Assembly: GCA_014801735.1 (NCBI GenBank)
Contig: JAAVDO010000010.1
Coordinates: forward strand, 35,983-78,266
Reading direction: 5' to 3'
DNA from: Bacteroides sp.
GTDB lineage: Bacteria; Bacteroidota; Bacteroidia; Bacteroidales; Muribaculaceae
DNA length: 42,284 nucleotides
Below the pieces are notes generated by a model. That model did no database searches. It had not been told where the DNA came from and was given only the letters and a program-made list of their open reading frames with translations. Made by a program: the position numbers and the translations under genes. Positions 1 to 8,968 of the stretch are shown here, in pieces. Every line of letters starts with the position of its first letter. Within the stretch, counting starts at the first letter, position 1.

Positions 1-975
1 ATTGTTCCCGACTCGGCTCACGGCACAAATCCGGCTTCGGCTGCGGTTGCCGGACTCAAGGTAGTCGAGGTCAAAAGCCTTTCAGACGGAACTGTCGATG
101 TCGACGCCCTCAGGGAGATTATTCAGAAGCATGGCAACGAGGTAGCTGCCATGATGATGACAAATCCGAATACGCTCGGTATTTTCGAAAGTCGCATTCC
201 GGAAATAGCGGCGATGGTTCATGAGGCCGGTGGTCTGATGTACTATGATGGTGCCAATCTGAATCCGCTTGTGGGCATTGCCCGTCCTGGTGATATGGGA
301 TTCGACGTGATGCACATCAACCTCCACAAGACATTCTCTACCCCTCACGGCGGTGGTGGCCCCGGCAGTGGTCCTGTGGGTGTGAGAGCCGGACTCGAAC
401 AGTTCCTGCCCTCTCCCCGCGTGGTGCGTCAGCCCGACGGTACGTTTGTTCTCGACGCTCCCGAATCGGCTCTCGGTTCGGTCAGCGCCACTCTTGGTAA
501 CTTCGCTGTTCAGCTCCGTGCTCTCAGTTACATCCTTTCGCTCGGCAAGGAAGGTCTGGCTCAGGTTGGCCCGATGGCTACCCTCGCCGCCAACTACGTC
601 AAGGAATCGCTGCGCGATGTCTATGAGTTGCCGGTCGACCGTGTCTGCAAGCATGAGTTTGTTTTCGACGGTCTCAAGGATAAATCTACCGGCTGTACGA
701 CTCTCAACGTCGCCAAGCGTCTGCTCGACTTCGGTTTCCATGCTCCTACCATCTACTTCCCGCTCCTGTTCCACGAGAGCCTGATGATTGAGCCTACCGA
801 GACCGAGAGCAAGGAGACTATCGATGCCTTTATCAAGGCTATGCGCGAGATTGCTCGCGAGGCTAAGGAAGAACCCGAACTGATCCATAAGGCTCCGCTC
901 GCAACCCCGGTGCGTCATCCCGACGATACCAAAGCTGCTCTCGAACCTAAGGTTACTTACGCCGAATTATCTTGA
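1..975 (+). CDS. gcvP: Glycine dehydrogenase (decarboxylating), PLP-binding C-terminal part; 5' truncated by window edge
   Basis: The reading frame is open from base 1 and ends with TGA at 973-975, giving 324 residues of a protein that begins outside the window. Glycine decarboxylase (P protein) decarboxylates glycine with PLP and passes the aminomethyl group to lipoylated H protein in the cytoplasmic glycine cleavage system. Visible family signatures are the SAHGTNPAS segment at the very start and the PLP-lysine region HINLHKTFSTPHGGGGPG, with the glycine-rich loop behind the Schiff-base lysine. The C-terminus contains the usual EPTETES segment. Whether the protein is a single long GcvP or the separate subunit 2 (GcvPB) cannot be decided because the N-terminus is missing. 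It lies 1 nt upstream of dihydrolipoyl dehydrogenase, the L protein of the same system, so co-transcription is likely. Confidence 0.95.
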   Translation: MVPDSAHGTNPASAAVAGLKVVEVKSLSDGTVDVDALREIIQKHGNEVAAMMMTNPNTLGIFESRIPEIAAMVHEAGGLMYYDGANLNPLVGIARPGDMGFDVMHINLHKTFSTPHGGGGPGSGPVGVRAGLEQFLPSPRVVRQPDGTFVLDAPESALGSVSATLGNFAVQLRALSYILSLGKEGLAQVGPMATLAANYVKESLRDVYELPVDRVCKHEFVFDGLKDKSTGCTTLNVAKRLLDFGFHAPTIYFPLLFHESLMIEPTETESKETIDAFIKAMREIAREAKEEPELIHKAPLATPVRHPDDTKAALEPKVTYAELS

Positions 976-976
976 C

Positions 977-2305
977 ATGCAAAAGTTTGACTGCATAATT
1001 ATCGGGGCAGGTCCCGGTGGCTACAATCTGGCCGCCGGGATGGCTGCTGCCGGTAAGCATACTCTTCTGATCGAGAGTGACAAGGCCGGGGGTACATGCC
1101 TTAACCGCGGTTGTATCCCGACGAAGGCCCTTCGCCGTTCGGCCCGCCTGTTTCAGGAATGTGCGGGTGCGTCGGCGTTTGGCGTCACCTGTCCGGAAGT
1201 CTCTGCCGATTTCGGCAGGATCCACGAACGGGTCGAGAATGTGGTGAGCGAGATTCGTCAGGGTGTCGAGATCCTACTTTCAGGTGTTGAGCGCACTCAG
1301 GGTGTTGCCCGCTTCATCTCGGCCGATACCGTTGAGGTGGCCGGGGAGCGGTTTACCGCCCCTCTCATCGTTGTAGCCACAGGCTCGAAGCCTGCTATGC
1401 TTCCGATCGAAGGTGCACAACTGTGCATGACCAGCGACGATCTTCTGGCCGCCGATCATCTTCCTGACTCGATGGTGATTGTAGGCGGTGGAGTGATAGG
1501 CATGGAATTTGCCTGCATCCTTGCCGCCCTGGGTGTCGGTGTTACGGTGATTGAATACTGCAAGGAGATCCTTCCGCCGTTCGATCAGGAGGTTGCGAAG
1601 CGTCTGCGTATGCTCTTGAAGCGTAAAGGTGTGAACATTATCACCTCGGCTGCCGTCAAGTCGGTCGAAAAAGATGGCGACCGGCTGCTGGTGAGCTATG
1701 AGGCTAAGAATAAACTTCAGAGTGTCAGCGCTTCACAAGTACTTATGGCTGTAGGCCGCCGTCCTGTCGTTCCCGAAGGTCTTGAGGCTGCCGGTGCTGA
1801 ACTCACGCCCCGTGGATTCCTGAAAGTCAACGAAAAATATGATACTACTCTTGACGGAGTTAAGGCTATCGGCGATGTAAACGGTCTATGCCTGCTGGCT
1901 CATGCTGCTGAAGCGCAGGCCCATGCTGTTCTTCATGATGAAGTATACCCGATGGACTGCGTTCCTGCCGTTGCCTTCACCGATCCGGAGTGCGCTATGG
2001 CTGGCCTGACGGAGGAAGCCGCTGCTGCAAAAGGTATTGCCGTGAAAACCGGTAAGGCTATGTTCCGCGCCAACGGCTACGCTATGGCACTCGGCGAGCC
2101 CGAAGGTTTTGTGAAGGTGATTGCCGATGCCGCAACCGGAAAGGTGATTGGTGTTCACATTATTGGCCCCGGAGCTTCCGAACTTGTTGCAGAAGGCGCT
2201 CTCGCTGTGAAAAACGGTCTGACAGCAGCCGATGTCTGCGCTACGATTCATGCCCATCCGACATTGAGCGAGACCCTTGCCGCAGCCTGCAAAGCTGCTC
2301 TATGA
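977..2305 (+). CDS. lpdA: Dihydrolipoyl dehydrogenase (glycine cleavage L protein)
   Basis: This 442-aa flavoprotein reoxidises dihydrolipoamide with NAD+. The N-terminal FAD-binding motif GAGPGG lies at residues 10-15. The redox-active disulfide is C41-LNRG-C46, and the NAD-binding motif GGGVIGME is in the middle. The C-terminal HAHPTLSE (H427, E432) supplies the catalytic His-Glu pair from the dimer partner. Length is slightly below the usual 450-475 aa but all four landmarks are present. The ATG follows the gcvP stop by 1 nt, indicating an operon and a dedicated role in glycine cleavage, although the enzyme may also serve 2-oxoacid dehydrogenases. It converges on the DUF4294 gene with only 8 nt between stop codons and no obvious terminator hairpin. 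Confidence 0.95.
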   Translation: MQKFDCIIIGAGPGGYNLAAGMAAAGKHTLLIESDKAGGTCLNRGCIPTKALRRSARLFQECAGASAFGVTCPEVSADFGRIHERVENVVSEIRQGVEILLSGVERTQGVARFISADTVEVAGERFTAPLIVVATGSKPAMLPIEGAQLCMTSDDLLAADHLPDSMVIVGGGVIGMEFACILAALGVGVTVIEYCKEILPPFDQEVAKRLRMLLKRKGVNIITSAAVKSVEKDGDRLLVSYEAKNKLQSVSASQVLMAVGRRPVVPEGLEAAGAELTPRGFLKVNEKYDTTLDGVKAIGDVNGLCLLAHAAEAQAHAVLHDEVYPMDCVPAVAFTDPECAMAGLTEEAAAAKGIAVKTGKAMFRANGYAMALGEPEGFVKVIADAATGKVIGVHIIGPGASELVAEGALAVKNGLTAADVCATIHAHPTLSETLAAACKAAL

Positions 2306-2313
2306 TCTGATTC

Positions 2314-2961
2314 TCACAGCAGTCCCTGCTCCACCTTTACGGCTATACGGTCTATTATCTCGTCATGACGGTCCTTGTCGGGGCGGAAGTCGCTTTTCAG
2401 GTTCACGCCGAAAAAGCGTCCGAACGTCTGCCAGAAACCCGCTCTGAATGAGCCGAGAAAAGCCTTGATTATATTATAGCTGCTTTGGTCGGTCTCACGT
2501 TTGATCAGTTTAATCAGTATCTTTGCCTGATTCTTGCTGAAACGTTTCAGCACTGGCTTATACTGCTCGAATATAGCACCTTCCATCTTCTTCAGATATT
2601 CCTCACGCTCTTTTTGCGTGGGGAATGTCTCTATATACTCGTATGTCTCCAGCAGGGTCTGACAGATGAGTTTGGCATAGGGGAGTGTGCGCTTCACGTC
2701 GCGCACCGTGCGCCAGTAATATTCCTCTTCTTTTTTGTTCTTGAATTTCAGCGGAGGATATACCACGACTTCATTGAGCACAATCATCATCAGCTCTCCC
2801 TCGTCGGTGCCGGAGTCGAAGTAATAGTACCCTTTGTAACCTCTGACACGGGCGTCATCCTCAGTCACCTGCGGCAGTTCGGGTGGGTCGGGTGTATCTG
2901 CCCGGCATGTTATGCCGGAAACGATCAGTGATGCGAGTATGGCGTTGCGTAGTAAATGCAA
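2314..2961 (-). CDS. DUF4294 family exported protein
   Basis: This 215-aa protein starts with a short hydrophobic signal-like segment (about residues 5-18) ending near a Cys (SGITC), so it is exported. It may be a lipoprotein, but the position before the Cys is Thr, which is a poor lipobox. The mature part is highly charged, with KFKNKKEEEYYWRTVRDVKRTLPYAK and a helical second half rich in Lys/Arg/Glu. This matches my recollection of the Bacteroidetes family DUF4294, whose function is unknown. It starts 24 nt after the nadB stop on the same strand and is probably co-transcribed with it. No catalytic motif is visible, so I assign no function. Confidence 0.8.
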   Translation of the reverse strand: MHLLRNAILASLIVSGITCRADTPDPPELPQVTEDDARVRGYKGYYYFDSGTDEGELMMIVLNEVVVYPPLKFKNKKEEEYYWRTVRDVKRTLPYAKLICQTLLETYEYIETFPTQKEREEYLKKMEGAIFEQYKPVLKRFSKNQAKILIKLIKRETDQSSYNIIKAFLGSFRAGFWQTFGRFFGVNLKSDFRPDKDRHDEIIDRIAVKVEQGLL

Positions 2962-2985
2962 GGCAGAAGGTTTTGATTTGAATGT

Positions 2986-4575
2986 TTAACTCCCGGCAGT
3001 ATGCTTTTGTTCAGGCGGATAATCGATAGTATAGTGCAGACCTCTCGACTCTTTGCGCTCCTTTGCCTGGCGCATGATCAGATAGCCGACGTTGATTATG
3101 TTGCGCAGCTCGCAGATGTCGCGCGAGGCTTTCGAGCATTTGAATAGCTTCTCAGTTTCTTCATACAGGATGTCCAGACGGTTCCAGGCACGGTCGAGTC
3201 GCAGATTGCTCCTGACGATTCCCACATACGTACCCATTATCTGGTTCACCTCCTTGATGCTCTGTGTGATGAGTACCATTTCCTCGGGGTGGCGTGTGCC
3301 GCTGTCGTCCCATTCGGGCACGTCGGTCCGTAATTCATAGTGGCTTATGGCCTCAAGAGCGTGACGGGCAGCCGCATCGGCGTATACCACTGCCTCGATC
3401 AGCGAATTGCTTGCCAGACGGTTGCCTCCGTGAAGTCCCGTACACGAACATTCGCCCACGGCATAGAGCCGGCGTATCGAAGATTGACCGTCGGTATCTA
3501 CGGATATGCCGCCGCAAAGGTAGTGGGCGGCCGGTGCAACCGGGATATAGTCACGCGTTATGTCGATACCGAGCGACAGGCATTTGGCGTATATGTTTGG
3601 AAAGTGGCGGCGTGTTTCTTCCGGATCCTTATGCGTGACATCAAGATACACATGGTCGGCACCGGTCTGTTTCATTTCGCTGTCGATGGCGCGGGCAACA
3701 ATATCGCGGGGTGCGAGCGACAGACGCGGATCATACTTGTGCATGAACTCCTCGCCCGCGAGATTGCGGAGCACGGCGCCGTAGCCTCGCATCGCCTCGG
3801 TGATCAGAAACGAGGGCCTGTCGCCCGGGTGGTAGAGGGCGGTGGGGTGAAACTGGATGAATTCCATATCCTTCACGGTTCCTTTGGCGCGATATACCAT
3901 CGCTATGCCGTCGCCTGTAGCCACAAGCGGATTGGTTGTCGTGGTATAAACCGCTCCGACGCCTCCGGTGGCCATTACCGTGACTTTCGACAGGAATGTC
4001 TCGACGACTCCTTTCTCGCAGTCAAGCACGTAGGCGCCGAAACATGTTATATCGGGGGTGCGACGGGTCACTATCTTGCCAAGATGATGCTGAGTGATGA
4101 TTTCGATAGCAAAGTGATTCTCAAAAATGTCGATATCCGGACATGCTCTCACCTTCTCAATCAGGCTTTCCTGAATCTCGAAACCGGTGTTGTCGGCATG
4201 GTGCAGGATGCGGAACTCGCTGTGACCTCCCTCGCGGTGCAGGTCGAAAGTACCGTCGGGGCGACGGTCGAAATCCACTCCCCACTCAAGCAGCTGGCCG
4301 ATCTGAGAAGGGGCGTTTGTCACTACCTTCTCAACCGCGGCAGGATCACTGAGCTGGTCGCCGGCAATCATGGTGTCGGTTATATGCTTGTCGAAGCAGT
4401 CAACCTCGAGATTGGTTACTGATGCCACGCCACCTTGGGCAAGGGCCGTGTTGGCCTCCTCAAGTGTCGTTTTGCAGATCAATGCAACTTTCAGACCGGG
4501 GCGCGCCACTTTCAGGGCGAAGCTCATGCCCGCGATACCTGAGCCTATAACAAGAAAATCGTATTTGTGAGTCAT
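2986..4575 (-). CDS. nadB: L-aspartate oxidase
   Basis: The 529-aa flavoenzyme oxidises L-aspartate to iminoaspartate, the first step of de novo NAD synthesis, in the cytoplasm. The FAD dinucleotide-binding motif GSGIAG is at residues 11-16. It is followed by the family's ANTALAQGG region, the substrate-loop HREGGHS, the GDGIAM and FIQFHPTA segments, and the C-terminal FAD motif with GLHGGNRLASNSL. This distinguishes it from succinate dehydrogenase flavoprotein, as does the absence of an sdhB neighbour. Length fits NadB (about 520-540 aa). nadA and nadC are not in the window. A TAATTTTG promoter box lies on the minus strand at 4610-4617, giving a leader of roughly 30 nt. Confidence 0.95.
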   Translation of the reverse strand: MTHKYDFLVIGSGIAGMSFALKVARPGLKVALICKTTLEEANTALAQGGVASVTNLEVDCFDKHITDTMIAGDQLSDPAAVEKVVTNAPSQIGQLLEWGVDFDRRPDGTFDLHREGGHSEFRILHHADNTGFEIQESLIEKVRACPDIDIFENHFAIEIITQHHLGKIVTRRTPDITCFGAYVLDCEKGVVETFLSKVTVMATGGVGAVYTTTTNPLVATGDGIAMVYRAKGTVKDMEFIQFHPTALYHPGDRPSFLITEAMRGYGAVLRNLAGEEFMHKYDPRLSLAPRDIVARAIDSEMKQTGADHVYLDVTHKDPEETRRHFPNIYAKCLSLGIDITRDYIPVAPAAHYLCGGISVDTDGQSSIRRLYAVGECSCTGLHGGNRLASNSLIEAVVYADAAARHALEAISHYELRTDVPEWDDSGTRHPEEMVLITQSIKEVNQIMGTYVGIVRSNLRLDRAWNRLDILYEETEKLFKCSKASRDICELRNIINVGYLIMRQAKERKESRGLHYTIDYPPEQKHTAGS

Positions 4576-4609
4576 AATTGGCTTTGGGCGGGTTATGCCC
4601 GTCGCGCTG

Positions 4610-4617
4610 CAAAATTA
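4610..4617 (-). promoter_or_regulatory. Promoter -7 box for nadB
   Basis: The minus strand reads TAATTTTGC here, matching the Bacteroidetes TAnnTTTG -7 element, about 35 nt upstream of the nadB ATG. Confidence 0.65.
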
Positions 4618-4693
4618 CGCAAAATAGCCGACACGATGAAAAAAGCTTACTGTTAATGTTTTTCAAAAGAGCCTGATCAACCGAATGAATTGC

Positions 4694-4701
4694 TATATTT
4701 G
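4694..4701 (+). promoter_or_regulatory. Promoter -7 box for the 1340-aa AlbA_2 protein
   Basis: TATATTTG matches TAnnTTTG and lies 53 nt upstream of the ATG at 4755. The A/T-rich leader that follows holds a small GGCC-(7 nt)-GGCC stem at about 4718-4732. It is divergent from the nadB promoter. Confidence 0.6.
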
Positions 4702-4754
4702 TAAAAATTTTTATTTTGGCCGTAAAATGGCCATAACCAATATTTTTTAGAAAA

Positions 4755-7700
4755 ATGATTTATAAGAAAGGTCAGAAAATGACGCTCGACGTGGTCGATG
4801 ACAATCCTGGTCAGTTTATTGTGAATCTTGACGGAAAAAACATCGGAGTCAAAAAATTTGAGTTTCAGAAAGGAAAGGATCGGCCATCGCAGCTTGCCGT
4901 GATAGTGGATCGCGCTGATGAATACAAGGTCGTACTGAAGCAGGATATGGGCCCCATACTTTCCGAACGATATCACACCGGTGAGATTCATGATTTCAGG
5001 GTTGATGCCGACATGACAATGACAGAGACACCACACTACAAGGTCTCTGACGGAATGGGTTATTGGATAATGCTTTTCCCGAAACCGGGCATAAAACTGT
5101 CGAAGGGTGATATGGTTAGGTGCCGCGTGGGGCGCGTGAAAGGTATAAACCTGAATCTCGATATTGTAGATGCTACCGAAGGCGCATTCATGAAGCCTCT
5201 GGATATTGAGGATATATGCGTGGCGGGATCCAAGATACAGATTCTGCGGCTCACAGCTTTTCTGCGCCGGCAGCCTGAGCTCGCCAAGGCGATCGAAGCC
5301 AAGCAGGCCAAGGATTACGAATGGATTTTTCAGGCTGTGAGAGGAGCCAAGGAGGCACTGTTCAATATATCGCTCGACGACCTCACTCCGGCATCGCTCG
5401 ATTATGTGACCACTTTCCGCACTCTCGTGGCGTGGCTGCTGGAAGACAGCTCGTATATGAACGATTTCCCGCCGGCACGACGTGTGGCGCTCCGCGATGA
5501 GCTTGCAAGGATAGTGAGCTATGCCGACGACCTGTCGGTTGCTTTGAAAATCGTGCTCGAGGGTAAGCAGCAGCAGTATATTGAGGATATATTCTCTAAA
5601 CTAAGAACTTCGGGCTATCTTTATCGTCCTGAGAACAAGCTGCGTACACTGATGTGCATAGTGTCGCTCAACGGTGAGTGGATGGATAGCCACATGACTA
5701 CCCTTATCGACATCATCCACAAGGGTAAGGAGGCTGTGTGGAAGGCAGAACCGTTCAGAACAGCATTTGTCAACCAGCTTCAGCTTTACATAGATACCAA
5801 CCATCTGCGCCTCGACCTTGCCAGTGACGTCGATGGTCCGGAGGAGACCGAACGCCTCGACAAAATGATAATCTCGCTCGCCATACAACAGCTGCTCCGT
5901 AGCGACGTTATCGAGGATCCGGATGTGGATTACACCGTGAACCGTTCGAGGCTTTACCGCTATTTCTCGTTCAAGCGGAATGTAGACCGCAAGAAGATGC
6001 TCGAAAAGGCCTACAAGGTGCTTTCGGGTGCCGCGATAAGACAAGACGAATTCGGATGGGACCAGACTGAGGACACCGGAATACTTTCGGCGCAATTGCT
6101 GAGAGTGGATGAACCCGAGGGCCTGACATACCGCTACGATACACCCCGAGGTGTCCTGATCACCGATGGCGTAGGTATCGCCGTGAAGAGCCCTGACGAC
6201 AAGGCTCAGGTTCCGGCTCTTTCACCAATGTTGAAGCTCTGGAACGGTCTGATGGTATATCTGCCCGAGCTTCTCGCTCCCGATGTGAGGCTTCCAAAGA
6301 CTATCCAGCAGTACAAAAGGGCATGGAACGCGATAAATCATGCCGTGTTCTACGGTCAGCATTCGGACGAAGAAACGGAGGAACCGGTTGTGGTTCAGGC
6401 CCGTCACTATCCGGAAGTCGGTGACGTGGTCGATGTGGTGATCGACGGGAGCGATGGCAATGATCTGCCTACGTATCACTGTACGGTGGTCGATGACTTC
6501 TATACCGGCCAGGGATACGTGAAAATCAGAGATCTCAACGGATGGAAGAGGGCGTTACCTTTATCCGAATTCAGTGATAGCGAGGGTCGCCTGTATCGGT
6601 TGAAGGCGCGTGTCACAGGCATAAGGGAATCTGACAGAACTTTGTTTTTCAATATCTATAACGAGTTGATCGACTTTGTGCTGGAGCAAGTTGAGGTCGA
6701 TGATGTCGTCAGAGCGGTGATCACGGCTCCGCCAACCTATAAGACGGGTTTCAAATACAGCGCCCTGACGGAATTCGGCTACACTGTCTTTGTTGAGCGT
6801 GACCGTAACGATCCCAATGCAATTCCAAACGGCACGCAGGTGGTGCTGAAAATCACCGACAAATACAATACAGGCCCCCGTCGCGGTAACATCATGGCCG
6901 TGTTTGCCGACGATGAGGAGATTGACGACGAACTCTTCTCGCCCGATCTGCCTATCGTAGAATATGAAAGCGCTCTGAAGGTCCTGTTTCAGAATTACAG
7001 TGACGAACAAGTGTGGGAACCGGCAGCCACGACAGCAGATGATGAAGCCGAGGCCGGCGGTATGGAAGAACTGCTTAGCGACGAGGCCGCCACTGAAATC
7101 ATGCTCATCATAGCCCGAATGGGTGATCTTGAAACAGATCTAACCAAGTCATACAATTATTTCAGCTTCGCAGGGCTGCTGGCTCAGATGACAGGCGATG
7201 ATAAAATGGCGGCTCATTATGCGCGCCGCTGTCATGTGATCGAAATTCTTGATGAGTTTGCGAGCAACGGCCGTGTGGATGCACGGGAGCTCGAAAGCCT
7301 GATGCCCGATATCATGGGCGCAGGTATGATGATGCCCGAGATCTTCAAACTGAAGATGCTCCTCGCGCTTGACCGCCACGAGTATGACGATATGGTATGG
7401 GAGATGCGCAGTAGCGTTTCGGGTGGCACACTCGAACGTCTTGCGAGCCTGGTGACATCTTATAACGCTCTGGATGGCTTCAAGCTCGTAGATGTGCGCC
7501 GCAAGATCCGCGAGGAGATCTGCGCGCTCCTTCACCTTGCTTCCGACATCCATCCAACCCAGATCGCAGGCGGAAAGGAAAATATCACTACCGAGTTCAA
7601 GACATCGATGATTTACCCTGCTGGAGCCGGAATGAGGCGCGATGTCAAGGCACAGATTTCAGAAATACTGACGGTGATCGTTGGATTCATGAATTCGCAG

Positions 7701-8777
7701 GGAGGCAAGCTGTATATCGGTGTCAGCGATGAGGGATATGTGAGGGGACTGGAAAACGATCTGGCTTTTTTCGGAACCCATGATAAGATGGTGCTCGCGC
7801 TCAACAACGCTCTTCACAGCCATGTCACTTACATCCCGAACATGTCGGCATATATCCAGCACAAATGGGAAACTTACGATGACCGCGAGGTGCTGGTAAT
7901 CGATGTGAAGCGGACACCCAAGGCTATGGCTCTCGACAATATCTATTACGAGCGTGTGGAGAGCTCAACTTTCTATGTGAAAGAGAAAAACGTAGCTGAA
8001 TTCCTGCGTCAGCGCGACGGCACGACGCCGGTATCCGAGCATCCGTCGCTTACAGAGCCAGTCCAGGTCCGAGCCCTGCAGGCACCTCAGCGACTTCCGG
8101 CGCCCCAGAGTGTTCAACCTGTCAGTTCACAGTTTCCGGAATCCGCTCTGGAACCCGAACCTGTCCAACCTGAGAAGCGGTTGCCCGAACCGGAACGGAT
8201 CAGGACCGTGAGCAACCGCGATCGTCGACTGCACGACTATGAGTTCGGTCCCGATGAGCAGCAGCCGGTGGCTTACATATATTTTGAAGCTGACGGAGGC
8301 TTCAACGCGATGAACTATGACGGCTGGATAGAAGCCGACAAAGCGCTGACACTGGCTCTGCGTGAAAAGGAGAGCGATGGTAGCCTGATCTGTGTTTATT
8401 CAGACGGCAACAGCTTACGTCTTAGTGTGAAAGCATTGCTCGACGAAGGTCAGGGTAAACTCACAACCGGAGGTAGGCCTGTGTTTATCTCGCCGGCAGC
8501 TCCTGGCGACGGTATTCTGATGTATTACAGATCGGAAGACGGTATGATCATGAAGCAAGCATTCGCCGCAGAGGCAATACCGCAGGGTGAACCGTGGGAG
8601 CAGGGCGCACGTCTTCTACCAAAAGGATCGGAGACGCTTTACTGTGAGCTGATTCCGGAAGTGAGAATGGGCAAATTCCGCCAGCTTCAGCGCAACGGAC
8701 AGAAAATCGGGCGTATGAAGAGCGATCTTGAACTCGATCTGACTAAGACGCGTATGATACTTGACGGCGGAATCTAA
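4755..8777 (+). CDS. Giant multidomain protein with OB/S1-like modules and an AlbA_2 (Schlafen-type) domain
   Basis: This is a 1340-aa cytoplasmic protein with no signal peptide or membrane segment. Residues 1-150 look like two beta-rich OB-type modules. About 160-430 is helical. Residues about 550-740 hold two or three more S1/OB-like beta modules (GDVVDVVIDG..., DDVVRAVITAPP...). About 760-930 is acidic and helical. Residues about 942-1085 contain the most recognisable part: TEFKTS, then GFMNSQGGKLYIGVSDEG and VRGLENDL, the signature of the AlbA_2 putative DNA-binding domain. A Pro/Glu/Gln-rich linker follows (about 1090-1160), then a beta-rich C-terminal domain. AlbA_2 domains occur in Schlafen-like nucleases and predicted transcription regulators. 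The usual C-terminal HATPase/HTH partner of stand-alone AlbA_2 proteins is not visible. The architecture suggests a nucleic-acid-binding scaffold or nuclease; the reaction is unknown. It stands alone with its own promoter. Confidence 0.8.
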   Translation: MIYKKGQKMTLDVVDDNPGQFIVNLDGKNIGVKKFEFQKGKDRPSQLAVIVDRADEYKVVLKQDMGPILSERYHTGEIHDFRVDADMTMTETPHYKVSDGMGYWIMLFPKPGIKLSKGDMVRCRVGRVKGINLNLDIVDATEGAFMKPLDIEDICVAGSKIQILRLTAFLRRQPELAKAIEAKQAKDYEWIFQAVRGAKEALFNISLDDLTPASLDYVTTFRTLVAWLLEDSSYMNDFPPARRVALRDELARIVSYADDLSVALKIVLEGKQQQYIEDIFSKLRTSGYLYRPENKLRTLMCIVSLNGEWMDSHMTTLIDIIHKGKEAVWKAEPFRTAFVNQLQLYIDTNHLRLDLASDVDGPEETERLDKMIISLAIQQLLRSDVIEDPDVDYTVNRSRLYRYFSFKRNVDRKKMLEKAYKVLSGAAIRQDEFGWDQTEDTGILSAQLLRVDEPEGLTYRYDTPRGVLITDGVGIAVKSPDDKAQVPALSPMLKLWNGLMVYLPELLAPDVRLPKTIQQYKRAWNAINHAVFYGQHSDEETEEPVVVQARHYPEVGDVVDVVIDGSDGNDLPTYHCTVVDDFYTGQGYVKIRDLNGWKRALPLSEFSDSEGRLYRLKARVTGIRESDRTLFFNIYNELIDFVLEQVEVDDVVRAVITAPPTYKTGFKYSALTEFGYTVFVERDRNDPNAIPNGTQVVLKITDKYNTGPRRGNIMAVFADDEEIDDELFSPDLPIVEYESALKVLFQNYSDEQVWEPAATTADDEAEAGGMEELLSDEAATEIMLIIARMGDLETDLTKSYNYFSFAGLLAQMTGDDKMAAHYARRCHVIEILDEFASNGRVDARELESLMPDIMGAGMMMPEIFKLKMLLALDRHEYDDMVWEMRSSVSGGTLERLASLVTSYNALDGFKLVDVRRKIREEICALLHLASDIHPTQIAGGKENITTEFKTSMIYPAGAGMRRDVKAQISEILTVIVGFMNSQGGKLYIGVSDEGYVRGLENDLAFFGTHDKMVLALNNALHSHVTYIPNMSAYIQHKWETYDDREVLVIDVKRTPKAMALDNIYYERVESSTFYVKEKNVAEFLRQRDGTTPVSEHPSLTEPVQVRALQAPQRLPAPQSVQPVSSQFPESALEPEPVQPEKRLPEPERIRTVSNRDRRLHDYEFGPDEQQPVAYIYFEADGGFNAMNYDGWIEADKALTLALREKESDGSLICVYSDGNSLRLSVKALLDEGQGKLTTGGRPVFISPAAPGDGILMYYRSEDGMIMKQAFAAEAIPQGEPWEQGARLLPKGSETLYCELIPEVRMGKFRQLQRNGQKIGRMKSDLELDLTKTRMILDGGI

Positions 8778-8803
8778 TAAACAGCAGAAAACCGACTTGA
8801 TAC

Positions 8804-8840
8804 AGCAGCCCGGGGGCGCAGTCAGCCGCCTCCGGCTGCT
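8804..8840 (+). terminator. Hairpin behind the AlbA_2 gene, possible terminator
   Basis: AGCAGCC-CGGGGGCG pairs with CGCC-TCCGGCTGCT (arms 8804-8818 and 8827-8840, one bulge). There is no T-tract after it, so termination is uncertain. Confidence 0.4.
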
Positions 8841-8885
8841 ACATCAAGCACGTTAGGTGCACATCAGCAAAGTGAAAACCCAACA

Positions 8886-8893
8886 TAACTTTG
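8886..8893 (+). promoter_or_regulatory. Upstream copy of a tandem promoter box
   Basis: TAACTTTGCG is identical to the box at 8941-8950, 55 nt upstream of it. It may be a second promoter for the thioredoxin-like lipoprotein. Confidence 0.45.
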
Positions 8894-8940
8894 CGTCTGA
8901 GATAGCAAACAGGAGATTGTGGGGAATCAAGATTTTTCAG

Positions 8941-8948
8941 TAACTTTG
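8941..8948 (+). promoter_or_regulatory. Promoter -7 box for thioredoxin-like lipoprotein
   Basis: TAACTTTG matches TAnnTTTG and is placed 20 nt before the ATG at 8969. A TTGTGG element lies about 20-25 nt upstream. Confidence 0.6.
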
Positions 8949-8968
8949 CGAAATATAACGATAACATT

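Noticed and set aside
3340..4422. 360-aa open frame on the plus strand
   Set aside because: Antisense to nadB, which has all flavoprotein motifs in the other strand.
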